A DNA stretch of 64,000 nucleotides from Zingiber officinale (Eukaryota; Streptophyta; Magnoliopsida; Zingiberales; Zingiberaceae). A program made the position numbers and the translations under genes. The stretch is from the NCBI RefSeq assembly GCF_018446385.1, contig NC_055987.1:9571705-9635704 (forward strand), written 5' to 3'. Positions 22,959 through 34,407 of the stretch are shown here, one piece after another; the stretch's first letter is position 1; the number at the start of each line of letters is the position of its first letter. A model generated the notes under the pieces. The model worked only from the letters and a program-made list of their open reading frames with translations, was not told where the DNA came from and did not search any database.

Positions 22959-23617
22959 GGTCGAATACCAAAGACCCGGAGCACCGCCGGTCGGCTGTGA
23001 GGTATTGGTTATGGTATAAGGCCAGGGATGGACGTGTGATGGAAGGGGGGAGAAATAAAAACAGGGAAAGAATGCGGGATGATGGAAGAAATAGCTAATA
23101 GAGAGAAAAAAGGAAAGGCGGCAAGGAAAAGGAATCCTTACGGGCAAAGAAGATGATCGAAGGGGGCTGTAGAGTCGTCGGAGAGCTGAAATGCAAGGTC
23201 GCCGGAAAAAAGGAACAGAGGGATGGCTGGAGACGATAAGGTCGAAATGCGGCGAAGAGCTGGGGTCGGGAGCTTTATAAGGGCGGCCGCGATCAATTTC
23301 CACCGTCCGATCCAGGTCATCGATAACGAGGTCATCATCCAGCCGTTCATTTCAAACGGCGGCTGTCCCATCGGATGTGACACCACCGCCATACCCTGAC
23401 AAGAGAAAGGTAGCCACGTGTCAGCAAGTTACGGGTTAACGCACGTGGTTGACGGAAGCTTCGGCATAAATTCCAAGGCACGGGCAAGATATAGTCGAAC
23501 GGCTGAACATCCATTAACTCGTCCGAGCGGACTAAGATATTGATCGTCACTCGATCAGATCGGCAGTCTAGTCAGTCGGACTTCGCCTCCTTCGACTAGA
23601 CTTGAAGGGGAGGCAAG

Positions 23618-24401
23618 TGATCCGGTGGTCAAGGCAGGGGACCCCATTACGAGGGGTCCACGCCACGTGGAGGTCAAAGGGCCAGGGGGGCCCGCCGAAG
23701 AAGGGCGAGCCGATCGGACTCATGAGGAAAGGGTAGGCCGATCGGCCGACCAATTAACATCTGATTGTAAAAGGTGCCCTGATTAGGGTCGGGGTTCCGA
23801 CGCTCAGTTTAAACAAAGGCTAAGAGCCGAGCGGAAGGCCTAAGAGAAGGCGGGACGTGAGAGGCACACCGCTCGGCCGGCGCAGGGAATGAGGGCCGTC
23901 CGGACGACGCTCTTCGTCCAGCCGGCCGGACAAACGTCCTGGCCGGTGGTGGGTAAATAGGAACAGGAACATCTTCTGACAGCCGTCGAGTCGTATGGTT
24001 AGGCCATACTCCTAATCTGACAACGGGGTGTCCTGTTGTCCCATCGAAGGCGCGATGGGACTGTAGCAGTATAGCGTCAGGTAAGCTCTCTGACAGACAC
24101 ACACCGAGATATGGGCTGCGGACACGCACACGCCTTGGTGGGCGTGTAGGAGCTCTTCCACCGCTCTATATAAAGAGCCGCAGACTTCGCCGAAGGTACG
24201 CGATATACAACCTTTGGAGCTACTTTTTCCACCACCTGCTTACCTGACTTGAGCGTCGGAGGGTCGCCGCTGGGAACCCCTTCCCGGCCCGACTTCTGTG
24301 CAGGTTCGACGGAGCTTCGTGCCACCAGTCGAAGAGCCACGACAGCAGTCGAAGAGCGCCCCGTGCCCAGCGTCCGTTGATTCAGCTTTCGGACAGGATC
24401 A
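23618..24401 (+). repeat. 3' LTR of element A
   Basis: 784 bp, TGATCCGGTGG...ACAGGATCA, preceded by the purine-rich tract and followed by ATATC. About 17 mismatches to the 5' LTR by eye, most of them transitions. Confidence 0.93.
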
Positions 24402-24406
24402 ATATC

Positions 24407-25992
24407 GATCTCTAATTTAACGATACAAATAAATTATTTTACTTGTTAAATTATTAAGTGAATTTCGTTAATAATGTTATTCGTAAAATAAATTAATAAA
24501 TAAATTTTGTAATTTAAGTGTGGGTATAACTTTAATTTTGTGCATTTTTAACTACTGAACTTTAAATTTAGTCACAAAATTGAGACCGAATAAAATATGC
24601 AGTCGCTATTATCTCCCCAAAAAAAACCCCGTCTCAAGCCCTAAATCCCGAACTTTTCTTCCCATCCTGTCTCCGCGCGATCCCCTTCTCCCGTCTCCGT
24701 CCGATCTCCTTCTGTCGTTGTGATCTCTCACACGTGATCACTCTCTAGCCGACGATCTCCTCCGGCGTTAGCTTTTCTCCAGCGCGGGTAAACATCTATT
24801 CCTTCACTCCTCCTCGGTGCCGCCTCCTCACCGTAAACGCTACCTCCGACCTTTCCTTGGTCGGCCCAAGCTTGGCCGGCCTGAGCTCGGCATTTTCTTG
24901 GCTGGCCTGAGCTCGGCCTTTTCTTGACATGTACATTCCTTGGCTGGCCTGAGCTCGGCCTTTTCTTGGTCGGCCTTCCTTAGCCGTAAAGATTAGTTAG
25001 GGTCTGCCTTCATGTTTTCGACATAAGAGACGGTGTAGATTGCTCGCCCTCCTCTATGTGCTACTATGCAAAGTTATGAAAATACAATAATCAGAATGCA
25101 CAAATTCTGAGTTTCTCTTATTTATGATCCTATGATGAGAACATATTTGGACTTAGACAATATATATAGCGTAAAACTGTAGTAAAACTCATTCGAGTAG
25201 AAGGTGTTGGCCCTACACTACCAACATTGGTAAAGAGCATTGCTTTGCCCATTGCAACTCTCGTATGATTTGGGTACATTTTTTTTATTGATATCCTTCG
25301 CTATATTTGTTTGTCAATTACTCAAGAGAGCCTTCATTATTCATAGATGAATAAATTGAGGAATTTTTCCCTATGTCTAGTATATAATTATCTAACTATT
25401 AATTACTTCAAGTCATTAGTGTATTTTTTCCTTACCAACTTTAACTTAATGTGGTCACTAGGCCACTAACATACTTTGCTCTTGGTTAAGGAGAATCTCT
25501 CTTGCATTGGAGAATAAACCCTTACATCAGCTTTGTTTATTCATGAAATTGCTCTCTATAATCCCAAATCTTCCCACAGTTTCAAGATAGCGTGGCAAGT
25601 AAAATACAAGTATTTGACACCCTTGACAATACCATGATTGCAATTCTATAGAGCAAAATGCTAAGTAATTTTCTATAAAAGGATGAGTCCTGTACTTGCT
25701 GTGACATCATTTTAGAATAGAAATTACTTTTTGCTTAACCAACTTCCTCTCTTTTCTTATTTCAAGTATACTGCATTGTCTGATATCTTATTTCAGGTAT
25801 GTGCATTGTCTAAATTTATGGCACATTTTTTTTTATTATTTCCTTTTTAGTGGTATTGTATTTTTAGGTATATTTCATTTAATACTAACATTGATTACTA
25901 TTAATAGAATTCTATTATGTTTTATTGATAGAATTGTTATATATCTTTATCTTTACATGTTTAAATAATATTGCAAAATTTTTTAGGCTACA
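24407..25992 (+). other. CACTA leader and probable 5' UTR/intron of the transposase gene
   Basis: Resumes the CACTA element after the ATATC duplication. A CT-rich, GC-richer stretch (24600-24850) resembles a first untranslated exon and is followed by AT-rich intron-like sequence to 25992. Repeats of TTGGCTGGCCTGAGCTCGGC occur around 24860-24980. No coding domain. Confidence 0.5.
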
Positions 25993-28900
25993 ATGTATAT
26001 AAATAAAGCTTGGATATACAATAGGTTAGAAAATGGATTTATTACCGATGAATTTTATGCTGGAGTTGAAGAGTTTGCCAACTTTGCTAAGCGTCATCCA
26101 GAATGTTTAGATGGAGACAAGTTAAAATGTCCGTGTAATCATTGCAAATGTAGAAATACAACTTTCCGTGATGAGGATACTGTGAAAGTACATATATGTA
26201 AAAAAGGATTTGTTCCTAATTATTACAACTGGTACTGTTATGGAGAACCTTATGTGTTTGAGCTAATTGGATATTCTGGTGCTTCGTCATCTGTCTCTAT
26301 TGGTCAACCAAAATTATCATTTAATGACAATACAATGCAATCAATGGTTTACGATACAATGAATGTGTTTGATCATAACAATGTTGATGAAATGCCAACA
26401 CTTGAAGTACAACATCTATATGACATGTTAAAGGCTAGTGAAAAAGAATTATGGGAAGGCATTCCTTCTAGTCATTCTCAACTATCAGCTACTGCAAAGT
26501 TGTTGAATATTAAGGCGGAACATCATTTCTCAGAAAGATGTTACGATGACATTTGTCAATTAATGTCAGAGTTGCTCCCTTTTGATAATATAATGACTGA
26601 TAGCTTCTACAATACAAAGAAATTGGTTAAATGTTTAGGTTTACCTGTTGAAAAGATAGATTGTTGTATAAATAACTGTATAATCTTTTGGAATGAAGAC
26701 AGTGAGCTAGTTGAGTGCAGAATATGTAATCACCCTCGTTATAAGCAGCATAGTCGCATATTAGGGAAGAAGATTCAAAAGTTACCATGGAAAGTAATGT
26801 ACTACTTCCCGTTAACTGCTAGATTGCAACGCTTGTATGCATCTGCCGCAACTGCAAGCCATATGAAGTAACATCATGAGCATGCACATGAAGGAGATTT
26901 AATGTGTCATCCCTCTGACTCACCTGCATGGAAACATCTTGATACAATATTTCCCTCTTTTGCAATGGAACCACGTAATGTAAGATAGAGACTTTCAGCA
27001 GATGGGTTCCAACCATTTGGTCAATCTGGACAACAATATTCATCTTGGCTAGTTATATTAACATCATATAATTTACCGTCATGGATGTGCATGAAAGATG
27101 AATTCATGTTCCTTACTGTGCTTATTCCAGGTCCAACGAATTCGAAAGATAAGATATATATTTTCTTACAACCTTTGATTGCTGAACTGAATGAATTATG
27201 GAATGTAGGGTTTGAGACTTATGATATTGCAAGTAAAAATAATTTTATCCTACATGTTGCTTTATTATCGACGATTAGTGATTTTCTAGCATAGTCAATG
27301 TTGTTAGGATAGAGCACCGCTGGTAAATTAACATGTCCACATTGCATGACAGAGTCTGATGTAATTTCATTACCTTGCAGTGGGAAGGTATCTTGGTTTG
27401 ATAATCATCGAAAATTTTTACCAGTTGAGCACCATTTCAGGTGAAATAGGAAAGATTTCATTAAGAATAAAATGGTAAGAAAACTTTCACCATCAATTAA
27501 GTCAGGTGAAGAAATCATTGAGGACATAGATAACTATGGATTTGTACAAGTAACTCAAGTTGGTTCTGATGAATTAAATAAGTACATTGTTCGGCAATGC
27601 AAGTGTGGTTGGAAAAAAAGAAGCATATTTTGGGAGTTGTCATATTGGAAGTATCTATTCATTCAACATAATTTAGATGTGATGCACGTGGAGAAGAACT
27701 TTTTTGATAATATTTTTAACACTGTGATGAATGTTATGGGCAAAACTAAAGACACAGTAAAATCACGTGAGGAACTGAAACAATTGGTTAACAGAACTGA
27801 GTTGCATCAGAATGAAACAACTGGTAAATTCCCAAAGGCTTGTTATACATTGGATAAAGAAAGTAAGCAGATATTGTGTAGTTGGTTGAAAGAAGTAAAA
27901 TTTCCTGATGGATATGCCTCGAATATGGCTCGATGTGTGGATATGAACAAATTGAAAATGTTTGGAATGAAGAGTCATGACTGTCACGTGTTCATGCAAA
28001 GACTTATTCCAATAGCTTTCCATGACTTACTTCCTAATAATGTTTGGCAAGCACTAACAGAATTGAGTCTATTTTTCAAAGATTTGACATCGAGAGTGAT
28101 TATGACATCAGAAATGCTACAACTAGAAACAGAAATACCTTTGATCCTATGTAAACTTAAGCGTATATTTCCACCCAGCTTTTTTGATTCAATGGAACAT
28201 CTACCTGTTCATTTATCATATGAGGCACGACTAGTTGGTCCTGTGCAGTATAGATGGATGTATCAATTTGAACGATTTTTAAAAAAATTAAAGAATAATG
28301 TTCATAATAAAGCAAGAGTTGAGGGGTCAATATGTAATGCTTATCTGGTTGAAGAAGCATCTTCTTTTTGCTTATATTATTTTGCTGATACTGTAAAACT
28401 ATACATCGCAAGTGTCCTTGAAATTCTTATGATTCTCAACCAAGAGATGCTATCTATTTTCAAATTTCATGGTAGGACAATGGGTGCATCTAGTAGTAGA
28501 TGGTTAAATCCAAATGAGTATCATGCAGCAAGAACATACATACTTCTGAACTGTGACGAGGTCAAACCCTACTTAAAGTGAGTTAACTTTTAATTTAGAT
28601 GCATTTATCCTTCTATGTAATATTTGTTATACCATATGCAATTTATAATTACATTCTTTAATAGATTGTACGAACAACAACTGCAACTGGAAAATTCATC
28701 AATAAGTGCAAGTGAGGTAGAGAAGAAGATAGAGACGGAATTTGCACTTTGGTTTGAAATCTATGTAAGTTAAAGAATAATTTTTTTCATAATATGTATG
28801 TTATAATCAATTTATATCATAACTATTTTTTTAGGAAAAGGATCGTAGAATTTCAAATGTGCAAGATGAAAGGATAAAGAATATTGCATCAGGACCTCTT

Positions 28901-29554
28901 CATAATATAAGAGTCTTTTCTGGGTACTATGTGAATGGCTTTAAATTCCACGTGACACAACGTGATTCACATACAATGACCTCTAATTCAGGTGTTTGTG
29001 TTAAAGGATCATCCACCAACACTAGTCCTGAATTTGATTACTATGGCATACTTGAAGAAATCATTGAGGTCGAATATCCTACTTTACCCATAAAAAAGTG
29101 TGTATTATTTAAATATTCATGGTATGATCCAACTCCAAGAACAGGTACTATAATACATGCAAATTACAATTTAGTTGGGGTGAATGCAAACAAAAGATTC
29201 AATAAATTTGAACCTTTCATATTCGCGGTGCAAGCTGACCAAGTTTTCTATCTTAAATATCCGACGAAGCGAAGAAGATCTAGTGAATGATTATCAGTTT
29301 ATCGAATCAAGCCTTGCTTGAATATAGAAATGTCGGACTCCATCACAACCCAAAACCATGATGCATTTCAGAATGAGGAAGTGGAGATACATTCAGTTGA
29401 TTTAGATATTCAATCTACTTCACAATTACTTATAGATGTAAATGTCACTTACGAGGATATAGATGATAGAGAGATGTCGAGTAGTGAGGATCTAATAGAA
29501 TCTAGCGAGGAAGAAATAGAAACGGTTAATGTTATTGATTGTAATGATGATTAG
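25993..29554 (+). pseudogene. CACTA transposase, TNP2-like (decayed)
   Basis: In family terms this is the DDE transposase that cuts the element ends. Exon 1 is 25993-28577, exon 2 28665-28764 and exon 3 from 28835; both introns have GT/AG sites and keep phase. Domains in order: Transpos_assoc-like (FITDEFYAGVEEFANFAKR, with CPCNHCKC), Transposase_21 (LPWKVMYYFPLTARLQRLYA, ADGFQPFG with a catalytic-type Asp, HNLDVMHVEKN), DUF4218 (HDCHVFMQRLIPIAFHDLLP), DUF4216 (YYVNGFKFHVTQRDS). The frame is never shifted over about 1,130 codons, but has six in-frame stops: 26869, 26986, 27292, 27310, 27442 and 29288. Several sit where the family usually has Trp or Arg. The acidic tail to 29554 is in the same frame. 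Confidence 0.9.
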
Positions 29555-29648
29555 ATATTAGGCTTGAAAACTGTTATTGTTTTGGATATGATTGCTTTCT
29601 AGATGTTCGATTGTGTATGTGTTATAATATTATTTTGTAGATATAATC

Positions 29649-31045
29649 ATGTCTAGTGCACCAGTATGTGGTCAGATTGTATTGACCATCGTTGGGGGTT
29701 GGTATGTATTTATGTTATTAGTATTTTAAATTCAACATTTCTTTATATTGAATCATGATTAATTTTATTATACAGTTTTATTCCCAATGGTCATAGTATG
29801 GCTGCATACATTTCAAAAAAAATTTAAGGAACGACAATGCATCTCTGATGTCACTTGGAGGCATGTAGAGCAAGAAATGAAAGACTTTTATTATAATGAA
29901 TTTCTGGTAAGTAATATTTTTTATATTGGACACTGAATAATATTCTTTGATACTAATTATTTTTGTATTGTTGTAGAAAAAATATACCTGTGACGCAGAA
30001 CATGAGGTGGAATTCAAAGCAACATGGAATAATTACCGCCAGAAGTTGTACAAGGATTTAATGTATAAGTGGAGAAGAAATGCAACAAAACCATCGTATA
30101 TACCAGAGGATATTGGGTTAATGGAAAAAAATTTAGACTGCAGAAACTTGGCAGCGAAAGTCAGCGACTACGCAAAACAATAGAAAAGCTGAGGTCGGTG
30201 GCACGAGTATGGGATCTTCAAAGCACACGGCTGGATCACGATCTATGGTTGAGCATGCCATTGAATTGGTATATTTACAATAACCTTTAGAAATAATTAG
30301 TGAAAGTAATTGTATTTTAATCTTTTAAATATTTTATCTGTGCAGGAAAAGACATTACACAAACCTGGTACTTGTTGTTTCGTAAAACCCACCAGAAAAA
30401 GGATGTCACATTTGTGGATTCAAAATCAAAAGCCATTGATGTAAGCATATAATCTTGTTTACCACCCAATTTTAAAAAGGATTATCTTTGTTAATTGTTT
30501 ATTAGATATTAATAACTTTTTTGCACAGGACAATATGATCGATCGTGTTGCACAGGCATCTCAGCCTGTTGTAGAGGGAGGGGACGTACCGATTTTATCA
30601 GATGAAGCTATAAATGATATTTATTATGAAGTTGTTGGCGGAAGTAAAAAAGAACGCCCTCTACGGCCTTGGCTCTTAAGCACGAGTTGCATATAATCGT
30701 GAGATGGCTCTTAGGGCCAGGCGTCGACCCAGTTCTTCATCCACTGGTATTCAAGGCTTATGCAAAGAAAATTAAGATTTGAGGGATCGGGTCACAGCAG
30801 TAGAGGCGTCAATAGATGATCGGGTCAAGCCTGCAGTAGAGCAGCCTAAGAGATTGATGAATGATCAATTCAAGGCAGTAGTAGAGCAATCTGAGCAATC
30901 AATGGATGATAGGGTTAAGGTAGCCGTTGAGCGACAAATGCGAGAATTATTTGATCACTATTTAGTAATGAGTCCTTCTGCTTTTCCAACACCGCATCAT
31001 TTTGATTCACAAGAAACTCAAGACCCAAATCATCCTGATAAATAG
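29649..31045 (+). pseudogene. CACTA second gene, TNPA-like / Transposase_24 (decayed)
   Basis: Starts MSSAPVCGQIVLTIVGG at 29649 with a donor GTATGT after about 50 bp. Later coding segments lie about 29777-29906, 29977-30270, 30347-30440 and 30529-31045, separated by introns with GT/AG signals. They match the plant Transposase_24 (Ptta/En/Spm) pattern: WRHVEQEMKDFYYNEF, WNNYRQKLYKDL, then the conserved block ending in HAIEL, and KTLHKPGT..FRKTHQKKD. The reading frame changes between segments around 30100-30250 and 30640-30780, so the copy is broken. The 3' part (30779-31045) has repeated 'DDRVKPAVEQ' units, perhaps a coiled coil. In En/Spm this product binds the subterminal repeats. Confidence 0.78.
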
Positions 31046-31850
31046 AAATTATGAGGTGTGCTGGGCTGATCTAGTAAGGATCGTAGTACTAGTGTTTTTT
31101 GACATGCCATTTACCTTTATTCCAATATAAATTTTAATTTGTGATTTTTTGTAGATTTACCATCACTCCAGCAGCAAAATGAGATGCAAAAGCGGCGTAT
31201 CGTCCATCTGAACTTCTCTGTCCTCTTCACTACCGGTAAGCTTCTATTCAAATTTTAGATCCCGTTATTAAAAAAATTCTTAAAGAGTTTTAGATTTAGA
31301 GTTAACTTGACTCATATCAAGTGTATATATATTGCAAGTAAGAGTTAAGCTCTATATATATGCAACATGTATTCCATGATTCATATTTTGTTAAACATCT
31401 CTTCCTTTGTTTGTTTTATCTATTATTTTTTGCCCATTATTATAATATTATACCCTATTTTTGTTTTAATTAATAATATATTGTATTTTATTTGATGCAG
31501 AATTGGATAAAGAAGGTTGTTATTTTATTTTTGAGCACGTTGACATGTTTATCATCCATGTCTGGATATCGTCTACTTTATTGCTTTTGTTTTGTATCAA
31601 CTGGATTTGGTTTGTATTAACTGGATTTGATTTGCATGTATCGTACACTTTATGGTTTGACATTTCTATTGTGTGTATATGTTTGTAATATTGGTTGATG
31701 TTAAAGTTTATGATAATGTTTGTGTTGTATGGTTGATTGTGAAGTTGGATGTGTTTGTATCGTGTATGATATTGGTTGTATTGTTTGTGTGATATTTTGT
31801 TGTAAATAGGATACAATGAATAAAATATAGGAGATGTTTTTTTGCAGGAT
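31046..31850 (+). other. CACTA 3' region between TNPA-like gene and subterminal repeats
   Basis: AT-rich, probably 3' UTR or a last intron (GATGCAG acceptor-like site near 31500). It includes TGTTTGTAT-type degenerate repeats (31590-31800). No domain recognised. Confidence 0.5.
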
Positions 31851-32323
31851 TAGCTACCGAAATATAAATTCAGTCGCTAATTGCAATCGGAAAAGAAATT
31901 TGACCCGACTGATAGTTAAATCGCGGTCACTAAATAGCAATCAATTTCGGTCGCTATTTAACGACCGTTATTTAAACTTCGGTCGTTATTTAACGACCGA
32001 TATTTATATTGCGGTCGTTATTTAATGACCGATGTTTATATATCGGTCGTTAAATAACGACCGCAATTTAAACCTCGGTCGTTATATTTCTGTTAAGGGA
32101 AAAAATTCTGTTGATTATTTTATGACTGGATTTATATTTTCGATCGCTAAATTTAACGACCGATTAAATTTTGGTAGCTAAATTAACTACCGAATGAATA
32201 ATTCAGTCGCTAAAACACCTTGCGATGGAAAAAATGTCAACTTTTGTTTTCCGTCGTTGATCGGTTGTTAAAGAGTATTAGCGACTGAATATTTGGTCGC
32301 TAAAGCTGATTATTTTTGTGGTG
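31850..32323 (+). repeat. Right subterminal repeats and terminal inverted repeat of the CACTA element
   Basis: Dense CGGTCGTTA and TAACGACCG motifs in both orientations, several forming perfect palindromes such as CGGTCGTTATTTAACGACCG (about 31974-32001) and CGGTCGTTAAATAACGACCG (about 32044-32063). It ends GTGGTG at 32323 and mirrors 11985-12345. Confidence 0.88.
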
Positions 32324-32620
32324 TTTAGACTTAATCAAGTTGATTTATGATCATATATATATTCATATTCAAATTTAATCTCTTTCAACAATAGAGTTAA
32401 GATTTTGGTCATTTGAATAACCTCAACACTCAACAGTGTGGTTAATTTATGAATTAACTTATTCAATATGACTCATGTATCCTAGGTTTTTCTTGAATTT
32501 TATGGGGAATCATGTAATCTAATCGTTATTAAGTTCCATTCAATTACTTTTATGTATATGCAAACATGATATATATAGTGATATACATGATGGCATTTCT
32601 GAGGTGATAAGGCTGTAAAT

Positions 32621-33131
32621 TAGGGGTGTAAATGAACCAAGCTGCTCGCGAGTTATTCGAAGCTCGATTCGATAAAAGCTCGTTTGAGCTCATTTAATGA
32701 GGCTCGTTAAGATAAACAAACCAAGCTCAAGCTTCGCAATATTCGGCTCGTTAGCTCGTGAACACGTTCGTTAAGCTCATTAAGCAACTTTTAAATAAAA
32801 AAAATTAATAATTTTGATATTGAATTTATAGATTTTACACTCTACTTATGAAAAATATAGATAAATATATTAAATTTATTTATTAGAATAAAATTATAAA
32901 TTTTAATAATAATATTACAACTTTCTCTAAATATATAATTTAATTTTAATGAATATTTAAATTTATGATTTATATTTATTAAACTTGTTTAGGCTCGACA
33001 AAAGCTCGAATAAGCTCGTGAGCCATGAATATATTCGTTAAATAAAGCTCGAGTTCGGCTCAATTATAAACGAGTCAAGCTCAAACATTCAAGAGTTCGG
33101 CTCGGCTCGGCTCGGCTCGATTACATCCCTA
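32621..33131. mobile_element. hAT-type MITE
   Basis: 511 bp with terminal inverted repeats TAGGGGTGTAAATGAACC (left) and TAGGGATGTAATCGAGCC (right, inverted), and a perfect 8-bp duplication CTGTAAAT at 32613-32620 and 33132-33139. An 8-bp duplication is the hAT signature. Both arms are packed with AGCTCG and GGCTCG words in inverse orientation, so the ends could fold back; the middle is AT-rich. No coding capacity. Confidence 0.92.
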
Positions 33132-33139
33132 CTGTAAAT

Positions 33140-33880
33140 AGATTAAAAAATTATAAATTTAGTATTAAATTTGATTAAAAAATATATTTATATTCGTTTA
33201 AAATATATAAGGCCACTTACGAGTTTAGCTTATTAATGTTCATAAATAGAATGTCAATTATTCGTGCAAAATTTAAGAATCATGCCAGTAGCTTAATTAA
33301 CTTGAAAATGATGATCTTTAATTACCATAGTTGGAGCTTGCGTGACGTTTCTTAACAACATCCATCACATGACAGTTCAAAATATGGATAGCATGAGAGA
33401 CGAAACCTTCACAAATTTTTACGTTCCATGATTGAATTGCTTCGAATTAGAGTTCTTAACGACTTAATTAACTGTGCTGACTGAGCCTAAGTAATGAATT
33501 AGTAAGTACATTACTTGCATAAGGAGAAGAAATAAATGTTACACGCGGTGCAATAATTAATTGTGCTACTGTACTGTGTTCGATGCGTGTATTTGTCAAT
33601 TGTCATGCGCGCATCATCAATGGCATCTCCTCACGCATCATGCGTGACTACCCGAACTTAACTAGTTGATGCCCTTTCGATACGTTTGACCGATAAAATA
33701 ATAACCGGCTCAGTTGAATTTTCGCGATATCGAAACATATGCGTGATTAAAAAATTGAATTCCCTTGAATGTTCAAATGTGTGAACTGTGACGGGTCCAA
33801 AGTGCACTACGCTGCAGCTACGTATTCATGAAGTCATTCCCTAATTTACATGCACTCCCTTCGGGTCTATTCCTTCACTT
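33140..33880. other. Intergenic, upstream of the NAC gene
   Basis: AT-rich sequence with no gene, RNA or repeat boundary recognised. It probably includes the distal NAC promoter. Confidence 0.5.
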
Positions 33881-33887
33881 TTGGCGC

Positions 33888-34310
33888 CACGTGCCTAATT
33901 TTGACCAATAATTTACCACATTTCAGCGCGTTCTCCGTCTCTATCCGAATCGGAACCTCCTCCCGCACGCCGCGTCCCTCGCCGCCGAGGCCACGTGTCG
34001 GGCTTGCCGACTGCCAACGCGGCAATCGAAGGATTTTCTCGTACCGTCGCCGCCCGCGCGGACTAAAATACGCGTCTATCGTAAAGTGATTACGTAATCC
34101 GTGACATCATCGATATCGGTGTCCTTTTCGGCTCCACGTTTCGTGTATTCGACGGCGGGTACCCGCGACGACTCCTTCGTCGGTCAACCAGTCAAATCCT
34201 CGTAGGCATGCACACGCGTGCGGCCTTGGAAGACCCTCTAACTGGCCTCCACGTGGACGTTGGGACGTCAAGCGACTCGTCGCCTTCAGATCCTCCTCTG
34301 CTTTTAAAAA
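33888..34310 (+). promoter_or_regulatory. Proximal promoter of the NAC gene with ABA and drought-type motifs
   Basis: Three CACGTG G-boxes (33888-33893, 33992-33997, 34250-34255), the second within GGCCACGTGTCGG, an ABRE-like context. A CCGAC DRE core lies at 34007-34011 and a W-box (GGTCAA, inverse TTGACC) at 34182-34187. A TTTTAAAA stretch near 34300 could be the TATA element, about 100 bp before the ATG. G-box plus DRE upstream of an ATAF-type NAC fits the stress response known for the family; binding here is inference. Confidence 0.55.
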
Positions 34311-34407
34311 CAGGTCGAGGCAGAGAAGAAGACGACGACGAGGAGGAAGAAGAAGAAGTACGTGAGAGCGCGAGAAGATAAGGAGAAGAGCGACTGAGAG
34401 AGGAAGA

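Larger units (their letters stand above)
12572..24401 (+). mobile_element. Non-autonomous Tat/Retand-like Ty3/gypsy element (element A) with antisense ORF
   Basis: LTRs TGATCCGGTGG...GGACAGGATCA, flanked by a perfect ATATC duplication (12567-12571 and 24402-24406). The 5' LTR is split by a copia insertion; its two parts sum to 784 bp, exactly the length of the 3' LTR (23618-24401). The PBS region ATTGGCGCCGTCTGTGGGAA starts just after 19197. A purine-rich tract GAAGGGGAGGCAAG precedes the 3' LTR. The 4.4-kb interior holds about twenty 64-bp tandem units and then a minus-strand coding region; no gag-pol is recognised. I counted about 17 differences between LTRs by eye (about 2%), roughly a million years or less at commonly used plant rates. 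It looks whole for a non-autonomous element apart from the insertion. Confidence 0.9.
11985..32323 (+). mobile_element. CACTA (En/Spm) DNA transposon, interrupted by nested LTR elements
   Basis: The left end CACTACAAGAAAA (11985) is the classical plant CACTA terminus. The right end reads ..TTTTTGTGGTG (32323), a diverged inverted copy. Both are flanked by the 3-bp duplication TTT (11982-11984, 32324-32326). Subterminal repeats with CGGTCGTTA motifs lie at both ends. The interior encodes a TNP2-like transposase and a TNPA-like second gene, both now decayed. Removing the nested Tat element and one ATATC copy leaves about 8.5 kb, an ordinary length for an autonomous CACTA element. The element is probably immobile because both genes carry stops or frame breaks, although ends and subterminal sites persist. 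Confidence 0.93.
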
